Shown here: one piece after another, positions 24,666 to 32,939 of the stretch | Layout: every line of letters starts with the position of its first letter | Numbering within the stretch: the first letter of the stretch is position 1 | Source: JBJYKD01 sp049310025 | GTDB lineage: Bacteria > Bacillota > Thermosediminibacteria > Thermosediminibacterales > Tepidanaerobacteraceae | NCBI RefSeq assembly: GCF_049310025.1 | Contig: NZ_JBJYKD010000017.1 | Location: forward strand, 1-61,135 | Reading direction: 5' to 3' | DNA: 61,135 bases | Program-made: the position numbers and the translations under genes | Notes under the pieces: model-generated | What the model was told of the DNA's origin: nothing | The model's input: only the letters and a program-made list of their open reading frames with translations | The model's database searches: none

Positions 24666-24930
24666 ACCGATCTCCTCCTCAAAGTTTACCTACGGTAAAA
24701 AATTAATTATTATTTTTATATTATATACTATTCTACTAAAACGAAGTTTTTTCCTGCAAGAAGCATATGGAAAAATGGTTTTATTCTTAATTTTTATGGT
24801 TATCATTCCCAAAAATCGTTTTTATATTCCGTAATTTTCTAACTTCAGTCACTTCTCATAGGCTCTACCGGAGCTTTGATTTTTTGCCATTTCAAATTCT
24901 GAAAGGTGTGAAAAGGTGTGAATAAACAAC

Positions 24931-24970
24931 AAAAAATCTCTACAAGCAAGAAGTGCTTGTAGAGATTTTT
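24931..24970. terminator. Terminator of guaB
   Basis: ATCTCTACAAGCA and TGCTTGTAGAGAT form a perfect 13-bp stem with a 5-nt loop (24936-24966), bounded by A6 and T5. It lies about 55 bp after the guaB stop. The gap 24667-25022 otherwise holds the upstream region of the EF-G paralogue, including TATAAT-like runs near 24720. Confidence 0.88.
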
Positions 24971-25022
24971 ATTTTTGTGCAGCGTTGCCGGCGGTGTCCG
25001 AAAAAAGTTGTCAGGTGCAGCT

Positions 25023-26471
25023 TTAAAGCTGGGTGTAATTGGGTGATTCTTTCGTAATATATATATCATGGGGATGGCTTTCCCTGAGGCCCGATGGTGT
25101 AATCCTGACAAATTTCGCCTTCTGCAGCTCCGTTATATTCCTGGCGCCGCAGTAACCCATGCCGGCCCTGAGACCCCCGACCAGCTGGTAGACCGTCTCC
25201 GAAAGGGGCCCTTTGTACGGCACCCGGCCTTCCACTCCCTCGGGCACCAGTTTCTTCATATCTTCCTGGAAGTAGCGGTCTTTGCTGCCCTGCTCCATGG
25301 CGCCGACAGAACCCATGCCCCGGTAGACTTTGAAGCTTCGGCCCTTGTATATTTCTATCTCTCCGGGGCTTTCTTCGGTGCCCGCGAAAAGGCTCCCTAT
25401 CATGACCGAATCGGCTCCGGCGGCGATCGCCTTTACTATGTCTCCGGAATATTTTATGCCGCCGTCGGCGATAATCGGGATATTGTAAATCTGAGCCTCC
25501 TGAGCGCAGTCATATATGGCCGTAATTTGAGGTACTCCGATGCCCGCCACCACCCTGGTGGTGCATATAGAGCCAGGACCCATGCCGACCTTTACCGCAT
25601 CGGCACCCGCCTTTATGAGTTCTCTGGTACCTTCGGCCGTAGCCACGTTACCGGCTATGACCTGCAGGTCGGGATACATTTCTTTAATCCGGTATACGGC
25701 TTCCAGGACGCCTCTGGAATGCCCGTGGGCCGTATCGACCACCACCACGTCCACCTTGGCCTCCACCAGGGCTCTAACCCGGTCTTCCATATCCCTGCTC
25801 ACGCCCACAGCGGCCCCCACCAGCAGCCGACCGTTCTTGTCTTTGGCGGAATTGGGGTACTTGATGGCCTTCTCTATATCCTTTATGGTTATCAGGCCCT
25901 TGAGATTGAAATTCTCATCGACAATGGGCAGTTTTTCAATCTTGTGCTTTTTCAGGATCCCCTTGGCTTCTTCCAGAGTCGTCCCTTCGGGCGCCGTTAC
26001 GAGGTTTTCTTTTGTCATTACTTCTTTTATTTTCTTGTTCATATCGTCTTCAAAGCGCAGGTCCCGATTGGTGATGATCCCGACCAGCTTGCCGTTTTCC
26101 GTAATGGGGACCCCGGATATCTTATATCGCTCCATGAGCTCCAGCGCTTCGCCTATGCGGTTGTCCGGCGACAGGTAAAATGGGTCCACTATAACTCCAT
26201 GCTCGGACCTCTTTACCTTGTCCACTTCCAGCGCCTGTTTTTCAATGGACATGTTTTTGTGAATTATGCCGATGCCGCCTTCCCGGGCGAGGGCAATGGC
26301 GAGTCTGGCTTCGGTGACTGTGTCCATCCCGGCGCTGATGATGGGGATGTTCAGCCGGATTTTATTTGTAAGGCGGGTGCTTACATCCACATCCTTCGGC
26401 AAAACTTCGGATTTTGCCGGCAGGACTAAAACATCATCAAAACTTAAGCCCTCCTTTTGAAATTTATCCAA
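25023..26471 (-). CDS. guaB: Inosine-5'-monophosphate dehydrogenase
   Basis: It oxidises IMP to XMP, the committed step to GMP. The barrel starts with LSFDDVLVLPAKSEVLP. Two CBS domains fill about residues 95-205 (MERYKISGVPITENGKLVGI). The catalytic loop is GPGSICTTRVVAGIGVPQ, and the flap GGLRAGMGYCGARNI is intact. The start is a TTG with GGGGGCG 7 nt upstream. Length 482 is typical. No purine riboswitch is visible upstream. Confidence 0.97.
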   Translation of the reverse strand: MDKFQKEGLSFDDVLVLPAKSEVLPKDVDVSTRLTNKIRLNIPIISAGMDTVTEARLAIALAREGGIGIIHKNMSIEKQALEVDKVKRSEHGVIVDPFYLSPDNRIGEALELMERYKISGVPITENGKLVGIITNRDLRFEDDMNKKIKEVMTKENLVTAPEGTTLEEAKGILKKHKIEKLPIVDENFNLKGLITIKDIEKAIKYPNSAKDKNGRLLVGAAVGVSRDMEDRVRALVEAKVDVVVVDTAHGHSRGVLEAVYRIKEMYPDLQVIAGNVATAEGTRELIKAGADAVKVGMGPGSICTTRVVAGIGVPQITAIYDCAQEAQIYNIPIIADGGIKYSGDIVKAIAAGADSVMIGSLFAGTEESPGEIEIYKGRSFKVYRGMGSVGAMEQGSKDRYFQEDMKKLVPEGVEGRVPYKGPLSETVYQLVGGLRAGMGYCGARNITELQKAKFVRITPSGLRESHPHDIYITKESPNYTQL

Positions 26472-26510
26472 AACATCGCCCCCAGTTAAATACTAAATTT
26501 ATTATGTCAA

Positions 26511-26539
26511 AGTTTATCAAAGTTTAGAAGCGGTGTCAA
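26511..26539 (-). promoter_or_regulatory. Promoter of guaB
   Basis: TTGACA and TAAACT separated by 17 bp on the minus strand, about 45 bp before the TTG start. Confidence 0.65.
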
Positions 26540-26820
26540 CCGTCTCCGCCAGTGCACCGCAGTTGTTTCTGACACCAATTATAAAATCATTTATAATACC
26601 ATCCTTTTATTTTACCGCAGCGAGTGGCATTTTAGCTGAGGAATTTTAAGATGACATTATCACAGAATAACTGCATGAGTTTTGCATAAGTATTGTAAAG
26701 AATACACTTTTATGGTATTATCTATCCTGAAAATATAAAACAACATTATATAAAGCGACATTTTGAACCATCAGCTGGTGATGCACCTGCAGCAGGATGT
26801 AAAAAAAATTTTTGTCTGTC

Positions 26821-26967
26821 TAGGATAAAGGGGAGTAGTTCGGCCTTTTTAGGCCCATGAAGGCTCAACATACTGGCGACTTTGCCCGCAGGGGCATTTT
26901 GCCTGGGCCTTCACCGCAAGCGGGAACGAGACCTTTATCCCGGGAGATTACCGGGATAAAGGTCTTT
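26821..26967 (+). promoter_or_regulatory. Manganese riboswitch (yybP-ykoY family)
   Basis: The core elements AAAGGGGAGTAG, CTCAACATACTGG and ACGAGACCTTTAT fit the Mn-sensing yybP-ykoY aptamer. P1 pairs GGATAAAGG (26823-26831) with CCTTTATCC. The latter is also the 5' arm of a terminator made with CCGGGATAAAGGT and TTTTTATTT (up to 26967). Mn-bound aptamer should thus prevent termination. The downstream gene is a GDT1-type cation transporter, a common target. A promoter-like TTGTAA/TATTAT pair with 17-bp spacing lies near 26690-26720. Confidence 0.93.
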
Positions 26968-27103
26968 TTATTTAACATTCTTTCCGGGGTAAGATCATGC
27001 CGGCCGAATCGGGTTTGGCTCATTTAAGGGGGGTGGATTTAACACATGATTTAATTACATACGGGGCAGCTTAATTAAATAGAACGAAACAAGAGGTGAT
27101 AAT

Positions 27104-27406
27104 ATGGACCTAAAACTTTTCCTTATGGCCTTTGGAATGCTTTTTTTAGCCGAAATAGGGGACAAGACCCAGCTGGCGGTATTCACCCTGGTCACCCAGT
27201 ATAATAAACCTCTCCCCATATTCCTGGGGGCGTCGATGGCGCTGGTCCTGGTCACCCTTATAGGCGCGCTATTCGGCAATATTGTCGCCCGGTACGTGCC
27301 TACCGCCTTCCTTAAACTCATAGCCGGCATATTATTCGTGGGCATAGGAATTTTCGTGCTCATCGAGGCGGTGCCGGGAGTCATCCACCAGCTGGGGAGG
27401 GGATGA
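27104..27406 (+). CDS. GDT1/TMEM165-family manganese exporter, half-size
   Basis: A 100-residue membrane protein with three hydrophobic segments. The family signature E-x-G-D-K-[ST] is present as EIGDKTQ near residue 20. Most family members have two such halves in one chain of about 190-200 residues; this one has a single half and must dimerise or work with another half. Control by an Mn riboswitch supports export of Mn2+. AGAGGTGATAAT precedes the ATG. No second half is visible nearby. Confidence 0.9.
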   Translation: MDLKLFLMAFGMLFLAEIGDKTQLAVFTLVTQYNKPLPIFLGASMALVLVTLIGALFGNIVARYVPTAFLKLIAGILFVGIGIFVLIEAVPGVIHQLGRG

Positions 27407-27426
27407 TAGCCAGTTGCAATGTAAAG

Positions 27427-27458
27427 AAATAGAGGCCCGTTTGGGGCCTCTATTTCTT
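27427..27458. terminator. Bidirectional terminator between the Mn exporter and nrdJ
   Basis: AAATAGAGGCC and GGCCTCTATTT flank a short loop between the two convergent genes. Confidence 0.82.
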
Positions 27459-27472
27459 ATCCGCATTTTTTC

Positions 27473-30400
27473 CTATCCGCATTTGGAATACCCGCAGGTC
27501 CTGCACATGACACATCCGCTTTCATGCTCCAGGGCGCTGCCGCACTCGGGGCAAACGGCGCCGCTGGTCTGTTTGGCCGGAGAGCCCGAAGGCCGCGCGG
27601 CGTCCTTTGAACAAGCCGTCTCTTCGTCGAAGTAAGGCCTGTCTATGATTTCAACGGCGTTGCCGTTGGGCACCAGTTTTTTTCCGATGCTTCGCTCTAT
27701 GGCCCGGCCTATGGCGTCGGGGCAGGACAGCACTTTAATATCTTTGTTGTTGGCCATCTGGCGGAGTGTGGAGTGGCATCTGATGCCCTTTAGCTGCTCC
27801 ACGATGGATTTCACGTCTATCCCGGACCTTAAAGCCAGGGATATAAGGCGGCTGGTGGCTTCCGATTGAGACGGACATCCCCCCGCCCTGCCCAGGTTCG
27901 TGAACACCTCGCATATGCCGTTTTCGTCGGAGTTTACGGTGATGTACAGGTTGCCGCAGCCTATCTTGACCTTTTCGGTGTTGCCGTAGGTTATGCTGGG
28001 GCGCGGCCGGGGCTTTATCTCCCGGCGAAGCTCGCAGGATTCGCAGGCCTCGCAGTATGCGGGGGGGAAACCGGCCTGTCCGGGGGACCGGCCGCCCTCG
28101 CCGGTGTGGCCGGCGCTCTGGCCGCCTGAGACGGCGGGCGCCAGGTTTTCCTCGTGGTCTCGGGCAGGGGCGCGGCTTACGGTTTTCGCCGCCCCCTTGT
28201 GCAGCACCTGCTCTTCCCGGCTGCCGTCCCTGTATATGGTAACACCCTTGCAGCCCATTTCGTAGGCCATGAGGTATACATTTTTGACATCTTCCCGGGT
28301 GGCGCTGTGGGGGAAATTGACGGTCTTGGAAACGGCGTTGTCGGTGTACTTCTGAAACGCCGCCTGGATTTTTATGTGCCATTCGGGCGAAATGTCATGG
28401 GCCGTCACATACACCCTTTTTATATCTTCCGGTAGTTCTATTTCCCTGAGCGTCCCGCGGGATAGCACTTCTTGCATGAGCTCGTCACTGTAAAAGCCTC
28501 GCTCCCTGAGCTGGCGTTCAAAAATCGGGTGCACCTCCACCAGTCGCTGGTTGTCCAGCACATGGCGCTCAAAGGCCAGGGCAAAGAGCGGTTCTATGCC
28601 GCTGGAAGCCCCCGCGATGATGCTTATGGTGCCGGTGGGGGCTATGGTGGTGGTGGTGGCGTTTCTAAGCCTTCGCCCCCGGGCCTTGTATATGCTCTTT
28701 TCCCAGTTGGGGAATACGCCCCGCTCCACCGCCAGTTCTTCGGAAGCCTTTTTAGACTCTTCGTTTATAAAGCCCATCACCTTTTCGGCGGTATCCACGG
28801 CCTCATCGGAATTGTACGGAATCCCCAGCTCTATAAGCATGTCCGCAAATCCCATGACCCCGAGCCCTATCTTGCGGTTGGCAAGAGTCATCTTTTTGAT
28901 TTCCGGCAGCGGGTAGCGGTTGACGTCGATGACATCGTCCAGGAACCTGACGGCGGTATGCACCGCTTCTTTCAGCCCTTCAAAATCTATCTGCTTTTTG
29001 CCTTCCACCGATTTTACAAATTTGGCCAGGTTTATAGAACCTAGGTTGCATGATTCGTACGGCAGGAGAGGCTGCTCTCCACATTGGTGAACTACAATTC
29101 CGTTGCATATCATCGAATGGGTAAACGGTTCTGTCAAATCATAAACCATTTCTCGGCCTGATTTTTCTACAAGTTCCACTTCATCGTAGAACTTTTCGGT
29201 ATAAAATCTCTTAAATTTTATACCGTCAAGGGTTTGCTGTTTTTTGGCAGACAAGAACCCGATTTTTTCCCTAAATCTTTCTCTGTTTGCCCCAAAAATT
29301 CCCAACTCATATAAAATTCCATCAGAATCATAATACTTTTCTTCACCTTTTACAGTAACATATTTAAAACTGGCTTTTTTAAACCCTTTTGACCTGTCTA
29401 TAATTTGACTCTTTATACCAAAATTAAGAAGAAGTATTTGTACTTGCTTGAGTAATTTTTGGCTCTTTGATGACAGCGCTATCCACTCACTGTTTGGTTT
29501 TGGGTTTTTCCTCACCGTACCGTCAGCGGTGAACAATGCTTGGAGAAAGCCTCTCACAGCTTCTTCAGGTGCAGTAAAAATGCTTGGAGGTACCTGTTTC
29601 TCACTAGCTTTGGTATCTCTTATTCCCAGCTTTTCGAAAAATTCCACAAAGTATTTACTGTGATAAGAAAGATGAAATACACCATTATCTCTTTCGACTT
29701 CTTGAATCTCGCTGCCGTACATGTCATTTATAATGCGTTTTAGGTGATGTAAAACCTCTATATCATCCTTGCCGAATGTGAAACCAACCCGGCAGTTTTT
29801 ATCGCCCGATCTTAACCAACCGTCTCCCACAAGCCAGCCCAGAACCTGACCCAGCTCCTTTGACCATTTATTCGGGAGATTCATGGTGTAAAGCCTTCCA
29901 TTATTGCCTTTAAAAACATTTTGTACAGCAAACGGAAGTTTATAATCTTTAGAAAAAACTCCTGCTCCTGATTGAATTAAAACCTTGTCTCCTTTTTTAA
30001 TATCTTTGAGCTGTTTCCATCCCTGATTAGTCAGGAATTCATGATCAGGAGTTGCTTTTATTTCATAACCGGATTTGGTAACAAGACGTAGCACATCTTT
30101 TTTCCCATTTTTATAGACCTGTATTACCCTGTGTAAAGTCGTACCAATGTTTGCCATATTGGGCACTGCCTCAGTAAGCACGCCCCCATTTACCACCATC
30201 AATCTGGTCAAGGGTACCCTGTTATCTGTTACAATCCTAAACCCGCCCTTTTTAGATCTTGCGTAGAGCTCATCAATACGCATCAAACCATATTCAGTTG
30301 CCACCAGGGTATCCCCCGTAACACATGGGTTTGTGCTCTCGATCTGGCCTACCTCCGGCGTGGGGTTTTTCTCATTCATCCGGTCGATGAATATGATTCC

Positions 30401-31147
30401 CGGCTCTCCGTTGTTCCAGGCCATGTCCACTATGAGGTCGAAGACCTCCCGGGCTTTCAGGCTGCCGGTTACTTTTTTGGTGTGGGGGTCCACCAGTTCG
30501 TAGGTGCCGTCGTTTTTCAGCGCTTCCATGAATTTATCGGTGATGGCCACACTTATGTTGAAGTTGGTTATATCCTTGTCATTTTTCTTGCACTGGATGA
30601 AATCCAGGATGTCGGGATGATCCACCCTGAGGATGCCCATGTTGGCTCCGCGCCGGGTTCCCCCCTGTTTTACGGCTTCGGTAGCCGCGTTGAACACCTT
30701 CATGAAGGAAATGGGGCCAGAAGCCACCCCGCCGGTGGATTTCACGGTGGCTCCTTTCGGGCGCAGGCGGGAAAAACTGAAGCCCGTCCCACCACCCGAC
30801 TTATGGATAAGGGCGGCCGATTTGATGGAATCAAAAATCCCCTCCATGGAGTCTTCCACAGGCAGCACGAAGCAGGCCGAAAGCTGGCCCAGTTCACGGC
30901 CGGCATTCATAAGCGTAGGGGAATTGGGCAGAAATTTCAATTCCGCCATTATGTCGTAAAATTTTCCGGCCCATTTTTCAGCATCGCCTCCGCTGTATTT
31001 TTTTTCGGCTTCGGCGACAGCCCGGGATACTCTTTCCAGCATGTCCTCGGGCGATTCCACCACCTTCCCGGCGGCATCCTTTGCCAGGTAACGTTTTTGC
31101 AGGACCACTCTGGCGTTTTCAGTAAGATTCATTTGCTTTTTTTTCAC
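27473..31147 (-). CDS. nrdJ: Adenosylcobalamin-dependent ribonucleotide reductase with intein
   Basis: Class II reductase that makes dNTPs without oxygen, using B12. The extein is about 810 residues. FLPNSPTLMNAGRELGQLSA and GGGTGFSFSRLRP near residues 72-130 are NrdJ blocks; CGEQPLLPYESCNLGSINL follows the intein. The C-terminus has a TSCPD domain and a zinc-ribbon tail (CPECGSALEHESGCVMCRTC). An intein occupies residues 275-688, inserted in the NP-CGEQ active-site loop. The start is a GTG with GGGGTG 7 nt before it. No B12 riboswitch is visible upstream. Confidence 0.96.
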   Translation of the reverse strand: MKKKQMNLTENARVVLQKRYLAKDAAGKVVESPEDMLERVSRAVAEAEKKYSGGDAEKWAGKFYDIMAELKFLPNSPTLMNAGRELGQLSACFVLPVEDSMEGIFDSIKSAALIHKSGGGTGFSFSRLRPKGATVKSTGGVASGPISFMKVFNAATEAVKQGGTRRGANMGILRVDHPDILDFIQCKKNDKDITNFNISVAITDKFMEALKNDGTYELVDPHTKKVTGSLKAREVFDLIVDMAWNNGEPGIIFIDRMNEKNPTPEVGQIESTNPCVTGDTLVATEYGLMRIDELYARSKKGGFRIVTDNRVPLTRLMVVNGGVLTEAVPNMANIGTTLHRVIQVYKNGKKDVLRLVTKSGYEIKATPDHEFLTNQGWKQLKDIKKGDKVLIQSGAGVFSKDYKLPFAVQNVFKGNNGRLYTMNLPNKWSKELGQVLGWLVGDGWLRSGDKNCRVGFTFGKDDIEVLHHLKRIINDMYGSEIQEVERDNGVFHLSYHSKYFVEFFEKLGIRDTKASEKQVPPSIFTAPEEAVRGFLQALFTADGTVRKNPKPNSEWIALSSKSQKLLKQVQILLLNFGIKSQIIDRSKGFKKASFKYVTVKGEEKYYDSDGILYELGIFGANRERFREKIGFLSAKKQQTLDGIKFKRFYTEKFYDEVELVEKSGREMVYDLTEPFTHSMICNGIVVHQCGEQPLLPYESCNLGSINLAKFVKSVEGKKQIDFEGLKEAVHTAVRFLDDVIDVNRYPLPEIKKMTLANRKIGLGVMGFADMLIELGIPYNSDEAVDTAEKVMGFINEESKKASEELAVERGVFPNWEKSIYKARGRRLRNATTTTIAPTGTISIIAGASSGIEPLFALAFERHVLDNQRLVEVHPIFERQLRERGFYSDELMQEVLSRGTLREIELPEDIKRVYVTAHDISPEWHIKIQAAFQKYTDNAVSKTVNFPHSATREDVKNVYLMAYEMGCKGVTIYRDGSREEQVLHKGAAKTVSRAPARDHEENLAPAVSGGQSAGHTGEGGRSPGQAGFPPAYCEACESCELRREIKPRPRPSITYGNTEKVKIGCGNLYITVNSDENGICEVFTNLGRAGGCPSQSEATSRLISLALRSGIDVKSIVEQLKGIRCHSTLRQMANNKDIKVLSCPDAIGRAIERSIGKKLVPNGNAVEIIDRPYFDEETACSKDAARPSGSPAKQTSGAVCPECGSALEHESGCVMCRTCGYSKCG
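29084..30325 (-). other. Intein within NrdJ, with LAGLIDADG endonuclease
   Basis: The 414-residue insert starts with CVTGDTLVATEYGLMRIDEL (block A, Cys1). TPDHEFLT is block B. The two LAGLIDADG helices are LGQVLGWLVGDGWL (blocks C) and VRGFLQALFTADGTV (block E). It ends in MVYDLTEPFTHSMICNGIVV-HQ, followed by Cys+1 of the extein. The last residue is Gln instead of the usual Asn, a known but uncommon variant that can still splice. Both Cys nucleophiles are present, so splicing is plausible. Confidence 0.95.
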
Positions 31148-31394
31148 AAGATTTCACCCCGCATCAACTAAATCTACAACCCGTAAATATCGTAAAAGCC
31201 CAATTTCTTTCATAGAGTTCTTGCGGTTATACGCGTTGTTGAACTGCTGCCGGGATTAGAAGCACAATATGTAGTAGCATTACTATTATATATGTCAATA
31301 TATTGACTTTCAACCTCCGGCAAAGGCAAACCCGGTTAATTTTTTCAGTGGCAGGTTTAATTACTTCCTCAATCTCCATTTTTGACAGTCTCAC

Positions 31395-31421
31395 TAAAAA
31401 AGCGGTCTTTTTAAGACCGCC
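31395..31421 (-). terminator. Terminator of the rubredoxin-like/perR unit
   Basis: On the minus strand GCGGTCTT, AAAA, GACCGC is followed by TTTTTT, directly after the perR stop. The rest of the gap to nrdJ (31148-31394) shows only AT-rich leader sequence. Confidence 0.85.
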
Positions 31422-31422
31422 G

Positions 31423-31842
31423 TTAATTTCTGCTCTGGTGTCTTTCCCTTTTGCACTCAGCGCAAATGCCGTAAAATTCGGTTCTGTGGAAATATACCTC
31501 CACATTATTTTCTCTGGATACCTTTTCGTCAAGGCCCTTGTCCACGGGGCACCCCTCCACGTCAAACACTCTGCCGCATTCCGTGCAGACAAAGTGATAG
31601 TGGTTTTGGGGATTGCCGTCGAAACGGCTGTACTTGCTGCCGTAGTTGAGCTCGAGAATCTCACCCATCTCCTTCAGAGTGCTCAAGTTCCGGTACACTG
31701 TGCCCAGACTGATGTTTGGTATCTCCTTCTTGACTTTTTCGTAGATCCAGTCAGCGGTGGGATGCGACTTTGTGCCGCGCAAAGTCTTGAGAATCAAATC
31801 CCGTTGTCGCGTTTTCCTTATGAATCCTTTCTTTTCTTGCAT
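31423..31842 (-). CDS. perR: Fur-family peroxide repressor PerR
   Basis: A metal-dependent repressor of oxidative-stress genes. The winged helix reads HPTADWIYEKVKKEIPNISL then GTVYRNLSTL. SRFDGNPQNHYHFVC carries the regulatory site; the Asp after Phe marks PerR rather than Fur. Two CxxC pairs (CTEC, CAEC) bind structural zinc. It starts right after the small rubredoxin-like gene, whose last codons contain the AAGGAGG site, and is probably cotranscribed. A PerR-box-like sequence precedes the pair, which suggests self-regulation. Confidence 0.88.
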   Translation of the reverse strand: MQEKKGFIRKTRQRDLILKTLRGTKSHPTADWIYEKVKKEIPNISLGTVYRNLSTLKEMGEILELNYGSKYSRFDGNPQNHYHFVCTECGRVFDVEGCPVDKGLDEKVSRENNVEVYFHRTEFYGICAECKRERHQSRN

Positions 31843-31850
31843 CAAAATTT

Positions 31851-31976
31851 TTATTTTTCCTCCTTAGGTTCCTCAACCTTTACGAAGGTATCTTTTGCTT
31901 CGCACTCCGGGCATTTTCTCGGCTTGCAACGGCTTTCCTTCTCATATCCGCATGCGCTGCATTTATATACCGCCAT
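31851..31976 (-). CDS. RCKP-type rubredoxin-like small protein
   Basis: A 41-residue protein, MAVYKCSACGYEKESRCKPR then KCPECEAKDTFVKVEEPKEEK. Two pairs of Cys (CSAC, CPEC) bind one iron or zinc as in rubredoxin or desulforedoxin, and the RCKPRKCPEC block names the family. GGGAGGTG lies before the ATG. It stands first in a two-gene unit with perR, which suggests a redox or peroxide-defence role. Confidence 0.88.
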   Translation of the reverse strand: MAVYKCSACGYEKESRCKPRKCPECEAKDTFVKVEEPKEEK

Positions 31977-32000
31977 TTAAACACACCTCCCAGAAACTAA

Positions 32001-32015
32001 TGATAATAGTTATTA
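32001..32015. promoter_or_regulatory. PerR-box-like operator
   Basis: TGATAATAGTTATTA matches the PerR box TTATAATNATTATAA at 11 of 14 specified positions and keeps the inverted symmetry. It lies 25 bp before the rubredoxin-like start codon. Confidence 0.55.
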
Positions 32016-32061
32016 ATATAAGTATATATTAAAAACCTGCTGGTGTCAACGACAGTCTTTT

Positions 32062-32349
32062 TTACTTTAAAATTTGCTTTAAAACGGCCAGCTGGACAGC
32101 GGGCTTTCGGACAACCCGGCTCCCATGCCGGCTTTCCAGCCGGTCAGGTATATACCTTTCACCTTCAGGAGGGTTGTAAATCTGAGGCGCCCGGTACGGC
32201 TGGGATGGGATAAAAAGTGTTTCCACAGGTCGGTAAACGCTGTCTACCGACGCCGTCTGAACTCCGGCCCCGCTACCACACCCCGTTATGAATAGTATAG
32301 CAAAATAAATCGCGACCAATTCAAAAATTTTTGCTCTAAATGTGGACAT
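32062..32349 (-). CDS. Small predicted lipoprotein
   Basis: A 95-residue protein with a signal peptide ending in a lipobox, LFITGC, with lipidated Cys near residue 24. The mature part is Pro/Tyr-rich (FIPSQPYRAPQIYNPPEGER) and basic towards the end. No family recognised. The ribosome binding site before the ATG is poor, so the start and expression are uncertain. Confidence 0.6.
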   Translation of the reverse strand: MSTFRAKIFELVAIYFAILFITGCGSGAGVQTASVDSVYRPVETLFIPSQPYRAPQIYNPPEGERYIPDRLESRHGSRVVRKPAVQLAVLKQILK

Positions 32350-32441
32350 AATATTCTACATAGGAATTTTTCCACCGCCCCGTTTTTTATAAGATATTCG
32401 ACATGCGATTGGCAAATCCTTTAAAAAAAATTATTTTTTTA

Positions 32442-32470
32442 TTGACTTCCATTGCATCGCGGTGTATAAT
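32442..32470 (+). promoter_or_regulatory. Strong promoter of the 37-codon gene
   Basis: TTGACT and TATAAT separated by 17 bp. A palindrome ATACATGTAT (32480-32489) lies just past the expected start and could be an operator. Confidence 0.85.
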
Positions 32471-32517
32471 GAAACTATGATACATGTATACAATTATGCA
32501 AAAGGGGGTCGGCATTT

Positions 32518-32631
32518 ATGAGATTCGACGCGGAGGATGCAAAAATTATCCAGAGAGATGATGCCGCTGCCAAGAGCATCGAGGATTACATGCTGGACCT
32601 TTTATATAACTCGGCTTATATGGAACATTAA
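32518..32631 (+). CDS. Unrecognised 37-residue acidic protein
   Basis: The frame reads MRFDAEDAKIIQRDDAAAKS then IEDYMLDLLYNSAYMEH. GGGGGT lies 8 nt before the ATG. It has its own near-consensus promoter and its own terminator, with only this frame between them, so it is either a small protein or a small RNA with a coding part. The sequence is acidic and would form an amphipathic helix ending in aromatic residues. Too short for homology judgement. Confidence 0.7.
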   Translation: MRFDAEDAKIIQRDDAAAKSIEDYMLDLLYNSAYMEH

Positions 32632-32660
32632 AAAAGAAGCCCTGACAGCTTCTTTTTTTT
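32629..32660 (+). terminator. Terminator of the 37-codon gene
   Basis: AAAAAGAAGC and GCTTCTTTTT flank a 7-nt loop, and the T tract continues for eight bases. Confidence 0.85.
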
Positions 32661-32824
32661 ATATTTATTTACTTTTTATATTTATTTACAACTTTGTAAT
32701 TGAGCGGCCGGGCAATAGCAAAGGAAAACCAGACCTGCACGGCAGGCGTGAAGTCTGATGGATAGTTCAAGGCAAAAAGTTAAATACTATTTGCTAGATA
32801 CTCATTTCAACAGGAGGAAAAGGT

Positions 32825-32905
32825 ATGCCCTATGAAATTAAAAAAGTTGAGAACCCGTGTGAAAATTGCGAGGGCGATTGCCCGCTTATTGTCGGCGTCT
32901 GTTAG
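32825..32905 (+). CDS. Unrecognised 26-residue cysteine-rich peptide
   Basis: The frame reads MPYEIKKVENPCENCEGDCP then LIVGVC. AGGAGGAAAAGGT before the ATG is one of the best ribosome binding sites in the window. Four Cys in C-x2-C-x3-C-x6-C spacing could bind zinc or an iron-sulfur cluster. Promoter is unclear; TACTAT near 32784 may be a -10. It could be a leader peptide, a metal-binding microprotein, or the relic of a longer ferredoxin-like gene. It ends 35 bp before the convergent patatin gene. Confidence 0.55.
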   Translation: MPYEIKKVENPCENCEGDCPLIVGVC

Positions 32906-32939
32906 GTTCTTACGCGTTCTGCTCGCCGGAAAATAGGCT

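Noticed and set aside
25068..26429. Long open frame on the plus strand opposite guaB
   Set aside because: It is the antisense shadow of a certain gene: no ribosome binding site, His/Gly/Tyr-rich composition and no recognisable domain.
26472..26640. Purine riboswitch before guaB
   Set aside because: No TATA-N-GG core or matching loops; only a promoter is visible.
31148..31422. Possible cobalamin riboswitch before nrdJ
   Set aside because: The B12-box sequence GCCACTG is not present and the leader is too short; only an AT-rich leader and the perR terminator are seen.
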